Shown here piece after piece: positions 43,655 through 52,568 of a DNA stretch of 64,000 bases; positions within the stretch are counted from its first letter, which is position 1; the number at the start of each line of letters is the position of its first letter. The notes beneath the pieces were generated by a model. It ran no database searches, had not been told where the DNA came from, and saw only the letters and a program-made list of their open reading frames with translations. The stretch is from assembly GCF_030622045.1 (NCBI RefSeq), contig NZ_CP130886.1, positions 5,526,001 to 5,590,000 on the forward strand, read 5' to 3'. Source of the stretch: Planctellipticum variicoloris. Its GTDB lineage: Bacteria; Planctomycetota; Planctomycetia; Planctomycetales; Planctomycetaceae. Both the position numbers and the translations under genes were made by a program.

Positions 43655-44794
43655 ATGAAGAAGCGACCGACGAAGAAGCGACCGACAAGGGACAGCAAAT
43701 CGACCGGCGCGCTGGCCGGTCGCCGAAAGACCCTGCCGCCGGCTGTATCGAAAGCCAAAGCCAGTGCCAAGGACTTTGAGGCCGTCCTGCGGTTGATCGA
43801 CGCTTCGCGGACCCGCGCCGTGGCGGCGGTCAATACGGCGTTGATCGAGCTGTACTGGAAGATCGGACAGTTTATTTCCCGGAGAATCGCCGGCGCGGGC
43901 TGGGGGCAGGGGACGGTCGAGGCTCTGGCCGAGCACATTCGACGACAGCAGCCGAATGCACGCGGGTTTTCGGCCAGTAATCTCTGGCGAATGATGCAAT
44001 TCTTCGAGACTTATCGGGATCTGTCAAAACTCGCAGCGCTGTTGCGAGAATTGCCGTGGAGCCACCATCTGGCGATCCTGAGTCGGTGTAAGCGGGACGA
44101 AGAGCGTCAGTTCTACTTGCAGAGAGCGATCATCGAGCGGTGGTCGTTGCGGGAACTGCAACGCCAGCTTAATGGAGCGCTCTACGAGCGAGTTGCGCTC
44201 GCCGGACCGAATCTCGCACCAGCGTTGCGAGACACTCGGCCCGAAGCGGCGGCGATTTTCAAAGACAGCTATCTCGTCGAGTTCTTGAACTTGCCGATCG
44301 AGCATTCGGAAGCCGATCTGGAACAGGCCCTGATCGAACAGCTCCGGAAGTTCCTCATCGAACTGGGACGCGACTTCTGTTTTGTCGGCAGGCAGTTTCC
44401 GCTGCAGGTTGGCAGGCGAGATTTCGCCATTGATCTGCTGTTCTTCAACCGGGCTCTCAACTGCCTGGTGGCTTTCGAGCTGAAGATCGAAGAGTTTCAG
44501 CCCGAGCATCTCGGCAAGCTGGAATTCTACCTGGAGGCCCTCGATCGCAACGTGAAGAAGCCGCACGAGCAGCCCTCCATCGGCGTCCTGCTGTGCGCGA
44601 CGCGGGATCACGAAGTCGTCGAGTATGCACTGAGCCGAGCGGCCTCTCCGGCGCTGGTGGCCGAGTACCAGACCCGGCTGCCGGACCGGAAACTGCTGCA
44701 GGCCAAGCTCCACGACTTCTATGCGTTTGCCGAATCGCAGGCGGGTGCTCAGTCGCCGCGCAAACTCAAACGCACGACAAAGCGATCGGTCTGA
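43655..44794 (+). CDS. DUF1016 (YhcG-type) PD-(D/E)XK nuclease
   Basis: 379 residues. A basic N-terminal tail (KKRPTKKRPTRD) precedes the DUF1016 N-terminal helical domain (YWKIGQFISRRIAGAGWGQG, SASNLWRMMQFFETYRDL) and the C-terminal nuclease fold with the core RRDFAIDLLFFNRALNCLVA followed by FELKIEEF, giving D and ExK. These proteins are common in accessory and defence regions, often beside restriction-modification genes; none is present here. It is divergent from argZ across 200 bp containing the AT-rich tttatgttcatatgttttat, a likely promoter. Confidence 0.85.
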   Translation: MKKRPTKKRPTRDSKSTGALAGRRKTLPPAVSKAKASAKDFEAVLRLIDASRTRAVAAVNTALIELYWKIGQFISRRIAGAGWGQGTVEALAEHIRRQQPNARGFSASNLWRMMQFFETYRDLSKLAALLRELPWSHHLAILSRCKRDEERQFYLQRAIIERWSLRELQRQLNGALYERVALAGPNLAPALRDTRPEAAAIFKDSYLVEFLNLPIEHSEADLEQALIEQLRKFLIELGRDFCFVGRQFPLQVGRRDFAIDLLFFNRALNCLVAFELKIEEFQPEHLGKLEFYLEALDRNVKKPHEQPSIGVLLCATRDHEVVEYALSRAASPALVAEYQTRLPDRKLLQAKLHDFYAFAESQAGAQSPRKLKRTTKRSV

Positions 44795-44868
44795 TCGTGA
44801 ATGCGCTCAGGACCGGGGCATCGCGATGACGCTCCTGCCCCGGCCACCCGAACGCGATATCCGGTACG

Positions 44869-45219
44869 TCACTTTGCTCCAGGCGCCGGTTTCTCGCCCA
44901 GCACGATCGTCAGCAGCAGCGACGAATCCTCCAGCGCCTGGAGCGCGTGGGGCTGGCCCGGGAGCAGGGAGATCAGCGTCCCGGCGGTCAGTTCGCAGCT
45001 CGTGTCGCCGGTCTGGAAGGCGACCCGGCCTTCCAGGCCCTGCACCGTGATGGGACCTCGCGCCCGGTGCTCGGGGAGTTCCTTCCCTGCGGGCAGGACG
45101 AGCCGGATGACTTCCAACGCCTCCGTCTTGATCAGCACGGTCGTCCGGGATTCGGCGAGCCGGTCTCCCAGCGGCTGAAGATCAATCAGCTCGCCCGGTT
45201 GTGCGTGCGGAATGGCCAT
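44869..45219 (-). CDS. Single-domain cupin
   Basis: 116 residues, a small beta-barrel: IRLVLPAGKELPEHRARGPI and VQGLEGRVAFQTGD, then TAGTLISLLPGQPHALQALE. The cupin motif histidines are H (PEH) and H (QPH), with the usual acidic residue not conserved, so metal binding may be weak. It follows the flavohaemoglobin by 42 bp on the same strand and probably shares its transcript, suggesting a role in nitric oxide or redox response. Confidence 0.75.
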   Translation of the reverse strand: MAIPHAQPGELIDLQPLGDRLAESRTTVLIKTEALEVIRLVLPAGKELPEHRARGPITVQGLEGRVAFQTGDTSCELTAGTLISLLPGQPHALQALEDSSLLLTIVLGEKPAPGAK

Positions 45220-45261
45220 GATTCAACTCCTCAGTGAGGCTTCGATTCGCGATGGATCTGC

Positions 45262-46503
45262 TCAGGCGATGGAGCCCGCTGCCGTGATATCCTGCCGCGG
45301 GCCGAAGAACTCGAAGTGGATCCGGGCTTCGTCGACGCCGCGGTTCTTCAATTCCTGGTACAGACCGACCATGAACGGCTTGGGACCGCAGAAGTAGAAC
45401 TCGGCGTCGTCGTGCGGCACCAGTTCGTTGAGCAGCGCGTTGTCGATGACGCCGGCGCTGTCGCAGCGCCGCTCGCGGACGTCGTCTTCCAGCGGCTGGT
45501 CGTAGCGGAAGTGCGTCTGGATCGCCGGGCACTCCGTGGCCGTCTGTCGGGCTTCCTGACCGAGCGCGTGGACTCGGCTGTTGCGGGCGGCGTGGATGAA
45601 ATAGACCGGCGTGGAGACCTGCTGCGCCGCAAGGCTCTTGAGCATCGACAGCACGGGGGTGACGCCGATGCCGCCGGAGAGGAGTACGATGGGTCGGCCG
45701 TTGACCTGGGCGGGATTGAGGGTGAATTCGCCGCAGGGGGGGCCGATCTGCAGCGTGTCCCCTTCGCGGACGTGCTCGTGCAGATAGTTGGAAATCAAGC
45801 CGGCGGGGGCGTCCGCGACTGGGCTCGGCTCGCGTTTGACGCTGATGCGGTAGTGGCCGGCATCGGGGCGGTCGGACAGGCTGTAGTTGCGGGGCGACGT
45901 GGGCGTGGTGGGATGGTCGATCTTGACCGTGATGTACTGGCCGGGCTGGAAGCTGGGCAGCGGGCCGCCGTCCGCCGGGCGGAGGTAGAACGAGGTGACG
46001 ATTTCGCTTTCGGGCGTCTTGCGCTCGACGACGAACTGACGATAGCCGGCCCAGCCCCCTGGAGCCGCGGCCTGGGCCTGATAGATTTCGGCTTCGCGCT
46101 GGATGAAGATGTCGGCCAGGAACCCGTAGGCCTCGCCCCAGGCGGCGATGACTTCGTCGGTGGCTGCGTCCCCGAGGACATCCTTGATGGCGACCAGCAG
46201 GTGCTTGCCGACGATGGGGTAATGTTCGGCCTGGATCCCCAGCGAGCAGTGCTTCTGGGCGATCAGTTCGACGGCGGGGCCGAGCGCTCCCAGATTGTCG
46301 ATGTTGGATGCGTACGCGCAGATGGCCCCAGCGAGGGCCCGCTGCTGTCCGCCGGAATGCTGGTGCGCCTGATTGAAGAAGGCTTTGACTTCCGGGTTTC
46401 CCGTGAACATCAGGGAGTAGAACCGGCGGGTGATGGCCTCAGCGTGCGAGGCGACCGCGGGGGCCGTGGCTTTGACAATCTGAATCGTGTTCTCGCTGAG
46501 CAT
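45262..46503 (-). CDS. hmp: Flavohaemoglobin, nitric oxide dioxygenase
   Basis: 413 residues. The globin domain keeps Tyr29, Gln53, proximal His85 and Tyr95 at the same positions as E. coli Hmp. The reductase half has the FAD site RNYSLSD, the NAD(P)-binding [19 protein letters not shown] and the C-terminal [11 protein letters not shown]. It oxidises NO to nitrate using O2 and NADH, protecting respiration. It is transcribed leftward with the cupin. The 100 bp upstream are AT-rich (ttatggatgtttatatccag), a likely promoter and regulator site. Confidence 0.95.
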   Translation of the reverse strand: MLSENTIQIVKATAPAVASHAEAITRRFYSLMFTGNPEVKAFFNQAHQHSGGQQRALAGAICAYASNIDNLGALGPAVELIAQKHCSLGIQAEHYPIVGKHLLVAIKDVLGDAATDEVIAAWGEAYGFLADIFIQREAEIYQAQAAAPGGWAGYRQFVVERKTPESEIVTSFYLRPADGGPLPSFQPGQYITVKIDHPTTPTSPRNYSLSDRPDAGHYRISVKREPSPVADAPAGLISNYLHEHVREGDTLQIGPPCGEFTLNPAQVNGRPIVLLSGGIGVTPVLSMLKSLAAQQVSTPVYFIHAARNSRVHALGQEARQTATECPAIQTHFRYDQPLEDDVRERRCDSAGVIDNALLNELVPHDDAEFYFCGPKPFMVGLYQELKNRGVDEARIHFEFFGPRQDITAAGSIA

Positions 46504-46839
46504 GATGAACTCTCTCCGGGCGGGCTGCGAAACCAAGGGCGACGACCTCTGTTTCGCCAATTATGGATGTTTATATCCAGAATTGCAAGAGAGAGTCTTT
46601 GAGAGAGAGCAATTTGTGGAAAACCGCAGCGGCTCGGCTGAAAACCGCAGCGCCGCGTTCGTGGGGACTAGACCGGCGCTCCTGTAATGTTTCGTACGGA
46701 TGGCGCCTCATTCCGGGTGGCTGGCGTCGGCGGCTTTGGGCCGCCCCCAGCGAGATGGTAAGAATCTGGCGGCTCGAAGACTCGACCCCAGCCACCCAGC
46801 CACCCCAGCATGAACTGCTGAGATTCCGCGACGCGACAA
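46504..46839. repeat. hmp upstream region and gggccgcccccagcgag repeat, copy 2
   Basis: 46540-46620 is AT-rich and probably holds the hmp promoter, including the partial dyad GGAT-gttt-ATATCC. 46738-46805 is the second copy of the repeat at 31660-31745 (gggccgcccccagcgag, ggctcgaagactcg, ccccagccaccca). No gene is seen. Confidence 0.65.
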
Positions 46840-48036
46840 CTATGCCGGGCGAGTGCGATGCACGGCGGGCAGCAGCAGCGTGCTGACGAAGCAGACCGCC
46901 AGCAGGACTTCCAGCACGGCGAACACCGCCGGCAGGCCGGCGACGTCTCCCAGCCGTCCCAGCAGCGGGGCGACCATGCCCCCGGTGCTGACTGCCAGGC
47001 CGATGGTCACGCCCGAGGCCACGCCGACCTGGTTCGGCAGGTACTCCTGGCCGAGCACGACCGCGGGGCTCGACGGGGCGAAGAACAGGGCGGCGGCGAG
47101 ACCGAGCAAGATCAGGCTCGCGGTCTGATTCGGAGCGAGAAAGACCAGCGGGAAGGCCAGCGTGCTGAGGCCGAAGCCGATCTGGATCACGGCTCGCCGG
47201 CCGATACGGTCGGCCCACCAGCCGCCGATGAGCGTCCCTCCCACGCCGCTGAAGAGGAACACCGACAGGGCGAACGTTCCTTCGGTCAGCGAGCAGCGCC
47301 AGTGCTCCTTCCAGAACAGGACCAGGAAGGCATTGAGACCGAAGAAGACGATCGATCTTGCAATCACGCTGACGGCCAGCCGCCAGAAGCCGCTCCAGTT
47401 GTCGACGCCGGGCGAGACCATGCTGGATGCGGCCCTGGCCGCCCGAGGGGCGATCGGGCGGGTGAACTCCCAGGCCAGGAGGGCGGCGACGAGTGAGGCG
47501 GGAACGATGATCCCCAGGATGCCGATCCGACCGTAACTGGTGAGCAGGGCGGCGCCGAGCATCGGGGCCAGGGCGAAGCCGACGCTGCCGCCGAGCGAGA
47601 AGTAGCTCATGGCCGTGGTGCGCGCAGTCCCCGCGGCGAGAAACGTCCGTCGGGCGGCTTCGGGGTGAAACGCCGCGATGCCCAGCCCGCTGGCGGCGAA
47701 GGCGAGGAGCAGGACCGGGTAGAACGCGACCTGCGCGCCGAGGGCGAGGGCCGTCCCGGCGAGCAGGACGCTGGCGGGAAGAAGCGCCGGAATTGTGCCG
47801 CGGTCGGCCAGTTTGCCGAACAGCGGCTGAACGACGGACGACAGCGCCGACGTGGCAAACAGCAGTCCGGCGGCGGCGGTGTAGCTGTAGCCGTCGTGCG
47901 TGACCAGAAACGGCACGAGCGCGGGGACGAGCCCCTGGCAGAGGTCGACCAGGAGATGTCCGAGCGTCAGCAGCGCGATCGGACGGACGTGAAGCGGCTC
48001 CGCAGCGATCGCGGGCGCAAGGGTCGAGGCAGACAT
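46840..48036 (-). CDS. MFS transporter, fosmidomycin-resistance (FSR) type
   Basis: 398 residues with twelve membrane helices. The FSR-family signature GLGIAAFHPEAARRTFLAAG lies after helix 4, and GHLLVDLCQGLVPALVPFLV and PLFGKLADRG match the family start. These proteins export fosmidomycin, formaldehyde or other small compounds in characterised relatives. The true substrate is unknown. ATG 48036 is the first codon of the conserved region; upstream frame is not protein-like. It is divergent from the deacylase gene. Confidence 0.85.
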   Translation of the reverse strand: MSASTLAPAIAAEPLHVRPIALLTLGHLLVDLCQGLVPALVPFLVTHDGYSYTAAAGLLFATSALSSVVQPLFGKLADRGTIPALLPASVLLAGTALALGAQVAFYPVLLLAFAASGLGIAAFHPEAARRTFLAAGTARTTAMSYFSLGGSVGFALAPMLGAALLTSYGRIGILGIIVPASLVAALLAWEFTRPIAPRAARAASSMVSPGVDNWSGFWRLAVSVIARSIVFFGLNAFLVLFWKEHWRCSLTEGTFALSVFLFSGVGGTLIGGWWADRIGRRAVIQIGFGLSTLAFPLVFLAPNQTASLILLGLAAALFFAPSSPAVVLGQEYLPNQVGVASGVTIGLAVSTGGMVAPLLGRLGDVAGLPAVFAVLEVLLAVCFVSTLLLPAVHRTRPA

Positions 48037-48157
48037 GACGGTTCCGTCATCCAAGAGGCGGGCAGTTCGGCAGGGAGGACACGGTGCGCGGCAGGAAGGT
48101 TCAGCGCGGGAATTGTTGACACAATTCGACGAGATGTCCAGAGGGCGTTGAAATGCC

Positions 48158-48290
48158 GAAGCTCCAAATCTGAAACGCCAAACTCCAACAAAACAGTGAA
48201 ATGCAGGAAGCCAGCGTCCTGTTGAGATTTGGTGTTTGAGATTTGGAGCTTTACGCCCGTGACTTGATGTTTGGCGTTTGCAGCTTCCTT
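48158..48290. repeat. Long imperfect inverted repeat between divergent genes
   Basis: The left arm 48158-48189 (gaagctccaaatctgaaac...) and right arm 48221-48252 (gttgagatttggtgtttgag...) pair over ~32 bp with a few mismatches and a ~31-base loop. A third related string (cttgatgtttggcgtttgca) follows at 48263. It is notably AT-rich compared with its surroundings. It lies between the divergent MFS and deacylase genes. Confidence 0.65.
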
Positions 48291-48364
48291 CTGGTGAATC
48301 CATCAGCCTCCCGTGATATGATCCCCGCAACCGGTTCAGAACCTTGCAAGAGGGTATCGTCAGC

Positions 48365-49393
48365 ATGTCGCGCGTCGTCGCTCGTCCGAATCAGCTCGAT
48401 CTCGATTCCCCCGGCCGCCGGGATTACTGGCTGGCTCTCGAACATGACAGTATCTGGGGGGATCACCTGATCCCGTTGACCGTCTGGGTGGGGCCGGAAG
48501 CCAAGCCGGGCGAAGGGCTCGTCTCGTTCGGCTCGAATCACGGCAACGAGTACGAAGGGCCGGTCGTCCTCAAGAAGCTGATTCAGGAAATCCGCCTCGA
48601 AGACGTCCGCGGCCGGATCATTTTCATTCCGGTATTGAATCCGTCGGCGTTCCGGGCGGGGACCCGCGAAAGCAGCCCCGATGATCGCGTGAATCTGAAT
48701 CGGGCGTTCGTGGAGGGGGCCGGCGTGACGCCGGCGCTGTCCGGGATTACGCACCGGATTGCCGCGTTCGTCCGGCAACACATCTGGCCCCGGGTGCACA
48801 TTGTGCTGGATCTGCACTCGGGCGGCGACGTGGCCCGGTTTTCGATCTGTGCCAACTACCACCCGGTCGAGGATCCGGTACTCGCCAAGAAGATCGAGCA
48901 GACCGCGCGCTGGTTCGGGACGCCGAGCCTGATGGTCTATCAGAACGTCACGCCGGGGTTGCTTCCGAGCGAGGCCGAACGACTCGGCAAGATCACGGTC
49001 GGGACCGAGCTCGGCTGGGGTCGGTCGGTGAATCCGGAAGGGGTGCGCTACGGCCGGCACGGGGTGCTGGCTGCACTGATCAACAACGGACTGCTCCGCG
49101 GGACGATCGAGCCGCATGCGCATCACAAGGATGGGACGCAGCGAACTCTGGAGATGGTCGATCGCGCCTGCTTTACCGTCGCCCCGTTCGACGGCCATTA
49201 CGAGCCGCTGCTGGAGTGCGGTACGGCGGTCAAGGCGGGGGACGTCGTCGGCCTGCTCCACGATTTCGACCACATCGACATGGAGCCGTATCCCTGCAAG
49301 GCAGGCGTCGACGGCGTTGTCCTGGCCCAGGCCTGGGTCGCGCCGGTCCCCCGCGGGCAGCATATTGTCGTTGTGGGAAGAGTGATCCCATAG
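48365..49393 (+). CDS. Succinylglutamate desuccinylase/aspartoacylase-family deacylase
   Basis: 342 residues of the M14-like zinc hydrolase fold: SNHGNEYEGPVVLKKL (His and Glu zinc ligands), DLHSGGDVARF (third ligand and substrate loop), and TVGTELGWG. A C-terminal beta domain (AGDVVGLLHDFDHID) matches the AstE/AspA clan. It removes an acyl group from an N-acyl amino acid; the substrate is not clear. The start ATG 48365 has GAGGGT upstream; a TTG at 48344 is possible. The next gene may be functionally linked (189 bp away). Confidence 0.82.
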   Translation: MSRVVARPNQLDLDSPGRRDYWLALEHDSIWGDHLIPLTVWVGPEAKPGEGLVSFGSNHGNEYEGPVVLKKLIQEIRLEDVRGRIIFIPVLNPSAFRAGTRESSPDDRVNLNRAFVEGAGVTPALSGITHRIAAFVRQHIWPRVHIVLDLHSGGDVARFSICANYHPVEDPVLAKKIEQTARWFGTPSLMVYQNVTPGLLPSEAERLGKITVGTELGWGRSVNPEGVRYGRHGVLAALINNGLLRGTIEPHAHHKDGTQRTLEMVDRACFTVAPFDGHYEPLLECGTAVKAGDVVGLLHDFDHIDMEPYPCKAGVDGVVLAQAWVAPVPRGQHIVVVGRVIP

Positions 49394-49577
49394 TGGGTGG
49401 CACGCCCAGAGTCTGCGATGGGCGTGGTCTTACCCCCGTCTCAAAGCCACGCCCTTCGCAAAGCCTCAGGTCGGGACGTGCCATCCAGTTGTCTTGCACG
49501 ATTGTTGCCACAGATCTGCAGGCGGGAGCCTGCCCTACGGCTTCTTCACCAGCCACTCACCACTAATCACTAGCCAC
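49393..49577. repeat. Mixed dispersed repeats before the enolase-superfamily gene
   Basis: The block gtggcacgccc ... atgggcgtggtc at 49396-49430 and the inverted gccacgcccttcgc ... acgtgcca at 49447-49486 belong to the same family as 57350-57395. It is followed by gcaggcgggagcctgccctac (49519) and by ccactcaccactaatcacta / gccac (49553), the inverse of the tggctagtg family. Confidence 0.65.
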
Positions 49578-49582
49578 TTTCC

Positions 49583-50704
49583 ATGAAAATCACCGAAGTC
49601 GTCTGCCAGATTCTGCGCATCAAGAACGTTCAGGCGAAGACCGCCAGCAGTCAGGATTCGGTGCTGATCCGCATTCGGACTGATAATGGCCTGGAAGGAA
49701 TCGGCGAAGCCGATTCTTCGCCGGAGATGGTCAAGGCAGTCATCGACGCGCCGTTCAGCCACAACATCGCCACTGGGCTGCGGCCGCTGCTCGTCGGCGA
49801 GAACCCGCTCGATACCGAGCGGCTGTGGGAGAAGATGTATCGGCGGACGATGTACTGCGGCCGGCGGTCGACCACGATCACGGCGATGGCGGCCATCGAT
49901 ATGGCGCTGTGGGATCTCAAGGGGAAGCACTTCGGCGAGCCGATTCATCGGCTGCTGGGGGGCAAACGGCACGACAAGATCCTGGCCTATGCTTCGATTT
50001 TGTTCGGCAAGAACGGCGACGAAACCGCGGCCATCGGTCGTCGCTGGCGCGAGGCGGGCTATCAGGCGGTCAAGTTCGGCTGGGAGCCGATGGGACAGAG
50101 CGAAGCGGTCGATCGGGATCTGGTCGCCGGCGCCCGCAAGGGACTGGGAGACGACGCGACGCTGCTGATCGACGCCGGCTGCGTGTGGGATGCCCGGACC
50201 GCCCTGCAGCGGGCCAAGGCGTTCGAAGAGCATCGGATCGGCTGGCTGGAAGAGCCGCTCCATCCGGACGACTACGAGGGTTACCGCTGGCTGCGGGATC
50301 GCTCGCCGGTGCCGATTGCGTCGGGCGAAGAAGAGTGCGGCCGGCAGGCGTTTCGACCGTTGATCGACGGTCGTTGCCTCGACGTCTACCAGGTCGACCT
50401 CTCCCGCAACGGTTTTACCGACGCCAATTATATCCGCCAGCGGGTCGAGGAAATTGGCGCCCGGCTGTGCAACCACTGCTACACGAGCCCGGTGACCGTC
50501 GCCGCCAGCCTGCACTGGCTGAGCACCTGCCGGGATGCGTTCCTGTTTGAGGATTGCGTCGAGGATTCGCCGCTCCGGCACGAACTGACGGTCAACAAGG
50601 TCCAGGCCGTCGACGGCTGGATCACTGTTCCGGATGGTCCCGGGCTGGGGGTGACGCTCAACGAGGACTTCGTGAAATCGACGCTGATCGAACAGTCGGC
50701 GTAG
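49583..50704 (+). CDS. Mandelate racemase/muconate lactonising enzyme family protein
   Basis: 373 residues, enolase superfamily. The capping domain (SVLIRIRTDNGLEGIGEADS) precedes the barrel, with the K-x-G base region VKFGWEPMGQ, metal ligands in LLIDAGCVW, WLEEP and IASGEEE, and CNHC near the last strand. It abstracts an alpha-proton from a carboxylate sugar acid or related compound; the exact substrate is open. The terminal DHW-type lid is not the mandelate racemase pair, so a dehydratase is likely. ATG 49583 is right after the repeat block. Confidence 0.85.
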   Translation: MKITEVVCQILRIKNVQAKTASSQDSVLIRIRTDNGLEGIGEADSSPEMVKAVIDAPFSHNIATGLRPLLVGENPLDTERLWEKMYRRTMYCGRRSTTITAMAAIDMALWDLKGKHFGEPIHRLLGGKRHDKILAYASILFGKNGDETAAIGRRWREAGYQAVKFGWEPMGQSEAVDRDLVAGARKGLGDDATLLIDAGCVWDARTALQRAKAFEEHRIGWLEEPLHPDDYEGYRWLRDRSPVPIASGEEECGRQAFRPLIDGRCLDVYQVDLSRNGFTDANYIRQRVEEIGARLCNHCYTSPVTVAASLHWLSTCRDAFLFEDCVEDSPLRHELTVNKVQAVDGWITVPDGPGLGVTLNEDFVKSTLIEQSA

Positions 50705-50798
50705 CGGGACCGGCGGCGGCTGGTCTCGACCCACTCGCCCGGTCTCGACTATCTTTCGCGCGCGGTCCCCTGCCTGGCCTGTCGCCGGAAGATGCCGG

Positions 50799-51476
50799 AT
50801 GGAACATACGCTGCATCGTCAGTTGAAAGCCCTGTACGGCACGCGCCTGGAAGACCAGGAGGTGGCCGTGGAGGGTTATCGTATCGATGCAGTGTCGCGC
50901 GGCCGGCTGATTGAGATTCAGCAGGGTTCGCTATCGGCTCTGCGGAAGAAGGTGGCCTGCCTGCTGGAGCGGCACCGGCTGACGATTGTGAAACCTCTCG
51001 CCGCCCGCAAACTGCTGATCAAGCGGGACCGGGCGGGGGGAGAGGTGATCGGTCAACGGCTCAGCCCGGCCCATGAGACGCTGTGGGATCTGTTTCCGGA
51101 CCTCGTCCACTTTGTGGAGGTCTTTCCGCATCCGCGGCTGACGCTCGAAGTGCTGCTGACCGAACAGATCGAGTACCGCTGCCCGTTCAAGCGCCGGCGG
51201 AATCGTGGACGGGACTTCCGGGTGGAAGATCGCGAACTGCAGTCCGTGGTCTCACGACACAAGCTGCGGACGACGACGGATCTGATTCGCCTGCTGCCGG
51301 CGTCGCTGCCGCCGGAGTTTACGACCGCGGACCTCGCACGAGAAATCGGCCTTCCTCGCTGGCATGCCCAGAAGATCGCGTACTGTCTGCGTCAGACCGG
51401 TGCGGCGGAGACGGTCGGCAAGCTCCGCGGCGGCTGGATTTATGCGCTGACTCAGAAACGTCGCAAAGCAGCGTGA
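50799..51476 (+). CDS. PD-(D/E)XK-like protein with C-terminal winged helix
   Basis: 225 residues, no signal peptide. The N-terminal half has VEGYRIDAVSRGRLIEIQQG, an ID...IExQ arrangement typical of PD-(D/E)XK nuclease folds with Gln replacing Lys. A basic segment (PFKRRRNRGRDFRVED) leads to a C-terminal DNA-binding-like winged helix (FTTADLAREIGLPRWHAQKI, AYCLRQTGAAETVGKLRGG). It could be a nuclease or DNA-binding regulator; nothing nearby fixes the function. Confidence 0.5.
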   Translation: MEHTLHRQLKALYGTRLEDQEVAVEGYRIDAVSRGRLIEIQQGSLSALRKKVACLLERHRLTIVKPLAARKLLIKRDRAGGEVIGQRLSPAHETLWDLFPDLVHFVEVFPHPRLTLEVLLTEQIEYRCPFKRRRNRGRDFRVEDRELQSVVSRHKLRTTTDLIRLLPASLPPEFTTADLAREIGLPRWHAQKIAYCLRQTGAAETVGKLRGGWIYALTQKRRKAA

Positions 51477-51540
51477 GGTGTACGCGACACCGGCAGGTCG
51501 CTGCCAATGCGACACTTCAGCAGCCAGTCGAAGAACTGGA

Positions 51541-51615
51541 GACAGACAGGAATGTCTGTCCCACCTGAAGCGAATTTCTCGGAAAAGGTGGCCCAGACAT
51601 TCCTGTCTGGGCGTT
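51541..51615. repeat. gacattcctgtctg repeat, copy 1
   Basis: gacaggaatgtctgtcccac and ggtggcccagacattcctgtctgg are inverted copies separated by ~20 bp. The same pair occurs at 57917-57990. The 237-bp gap holds no gene. Confidence 0.7.
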
Positions 51616-51713
51616 TCGCTGGAATTCTTGAACGCGTTGTGAATCGGCACGGGCGCGCCGTCCGTAGTACGCCGAGGAACCGAGTCAGTAATTCCTTGGC
51701 GGATCGATCGTGG

Positions 51714-52544
51714 TCACGCCGCGATCTGAGATCCCGGCAGCTCGTCGGCGACCGACTCGATCTGAGGTCGTTCGATCTGCGACTGGCGTTCGGCGTAGCC
51801 GATCAGCAGCGCCATTTCGCAGAGCCGGTTGATCTGCCGCGGGATTCCGCCCGAGAGTTCGTAAACGGCACGCAACGCGTCGTCCGTGAAGATCGGCTGC
51901 CCGGCGCCGACTGCGGCCAGGCGATGCCGGACATATTCGGCGGTTTGCGGTTCGGTCAGCGGCTGGAGGGCGCACGCGAACGACAATCGTTCGTCGAGGC
52001 GGTGGACGCGCCGCAGCATTCCCAGCAGTTCCGGCCGCCCCCACAGGACCAGTGCAAACTCCGTCTTACCGGGGCGATGCAGGTTGAGCAGCGACTGCAG
52101 CGACTCGAAGACGCGCCGGTCTTCGATCAGATGGGCGTCGTCGATCGAGATCACCGGCGGACGATGTTCCGCGGTCAGCGCCGTCAGCCGCGCTTCGAGC
52201 CGCCGAAGGACGAAATCGAGCCCCAGGCTGCTGTCGAGTTGAGCGTCCCCGCCGGCGTCGAGCCGTACGGCGATGTCGGTGATCAGCTCGGCGGGGCTGA
52301 GCTGCGGATATTGAATCGAAGCGACCGGCCCCCGGTCCTCTGCCGTCAGTTGCCAGGCGATGTCGGCGAGGTAGGTCTTTCCGCACCCCGCGGGGGCGAC
52401 AATGACGGCGCCTTCGTGCTGCTGCTGGAGCAGGAATCGCAGCTTGAGCAATGCGGCCTGCTGCGACGGAGCCGGGAAGAACGATTCCAGCCGGGTCGCC
52501 GCGCTGAAGGGCGTTCGTCGGAGCTGCCAGTGGTTCTCGTACAT
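51714..52544 (-). CDS. ExeA/GspA-like AAA ATPase
   Basis: 276 residues. The N-terminal NHWQLRRTPFSAA is the ExeA family start. Walker A is VAPAGCGKTYLAD (~52), Walker B VISIDDAHLIEDR, then the RPELLGMLRRV and LSGGIPRQINRLCEMALLIG motifs shared with TniB/GspA ATPases. In T2SS organisms ExeA works with ExeB to place the secretin in the envelope; the peptidoglycan-binding tail of ExeA is missing. It lies 24 bp downstream of the membrane partner on the same strand. Confidence 0.8.
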   Translation of the reverse strand: MYENHWQLRRTPFSAATRLESFFPAPSQQAALLKLRFLLQQQHEGAVIVAPAGCGKTYLADIAWQLTAEDRGPVASIQYPQLSPAELITDIAVRLDAGGDAQLDSSLGLDFVLRRLEARLTALTAEHRPPVISIDDAHLIEDRRVFESLQSLLNLHRPGKTEFALVLWGRPELLGMLRRVHRLDERLSFACALQPLTEPQTAEYVRHRLAAVGAGQPIFTDDALRAVYELSGGIPRQINRLCEMALLIGYAERQSQIERPQIESVADELPGSQIAA

Positions 52545-52568
52545 GGGTCCGAACCTCCGAGACGGGGC

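Noticed and set aside
48037-48366. Extension of the MFS gene upstream to 48366
   Set aside because: It runs through the 32-bp inverted repeat and has no transporter-like residues; ATG 48036 starts the conserved protein.
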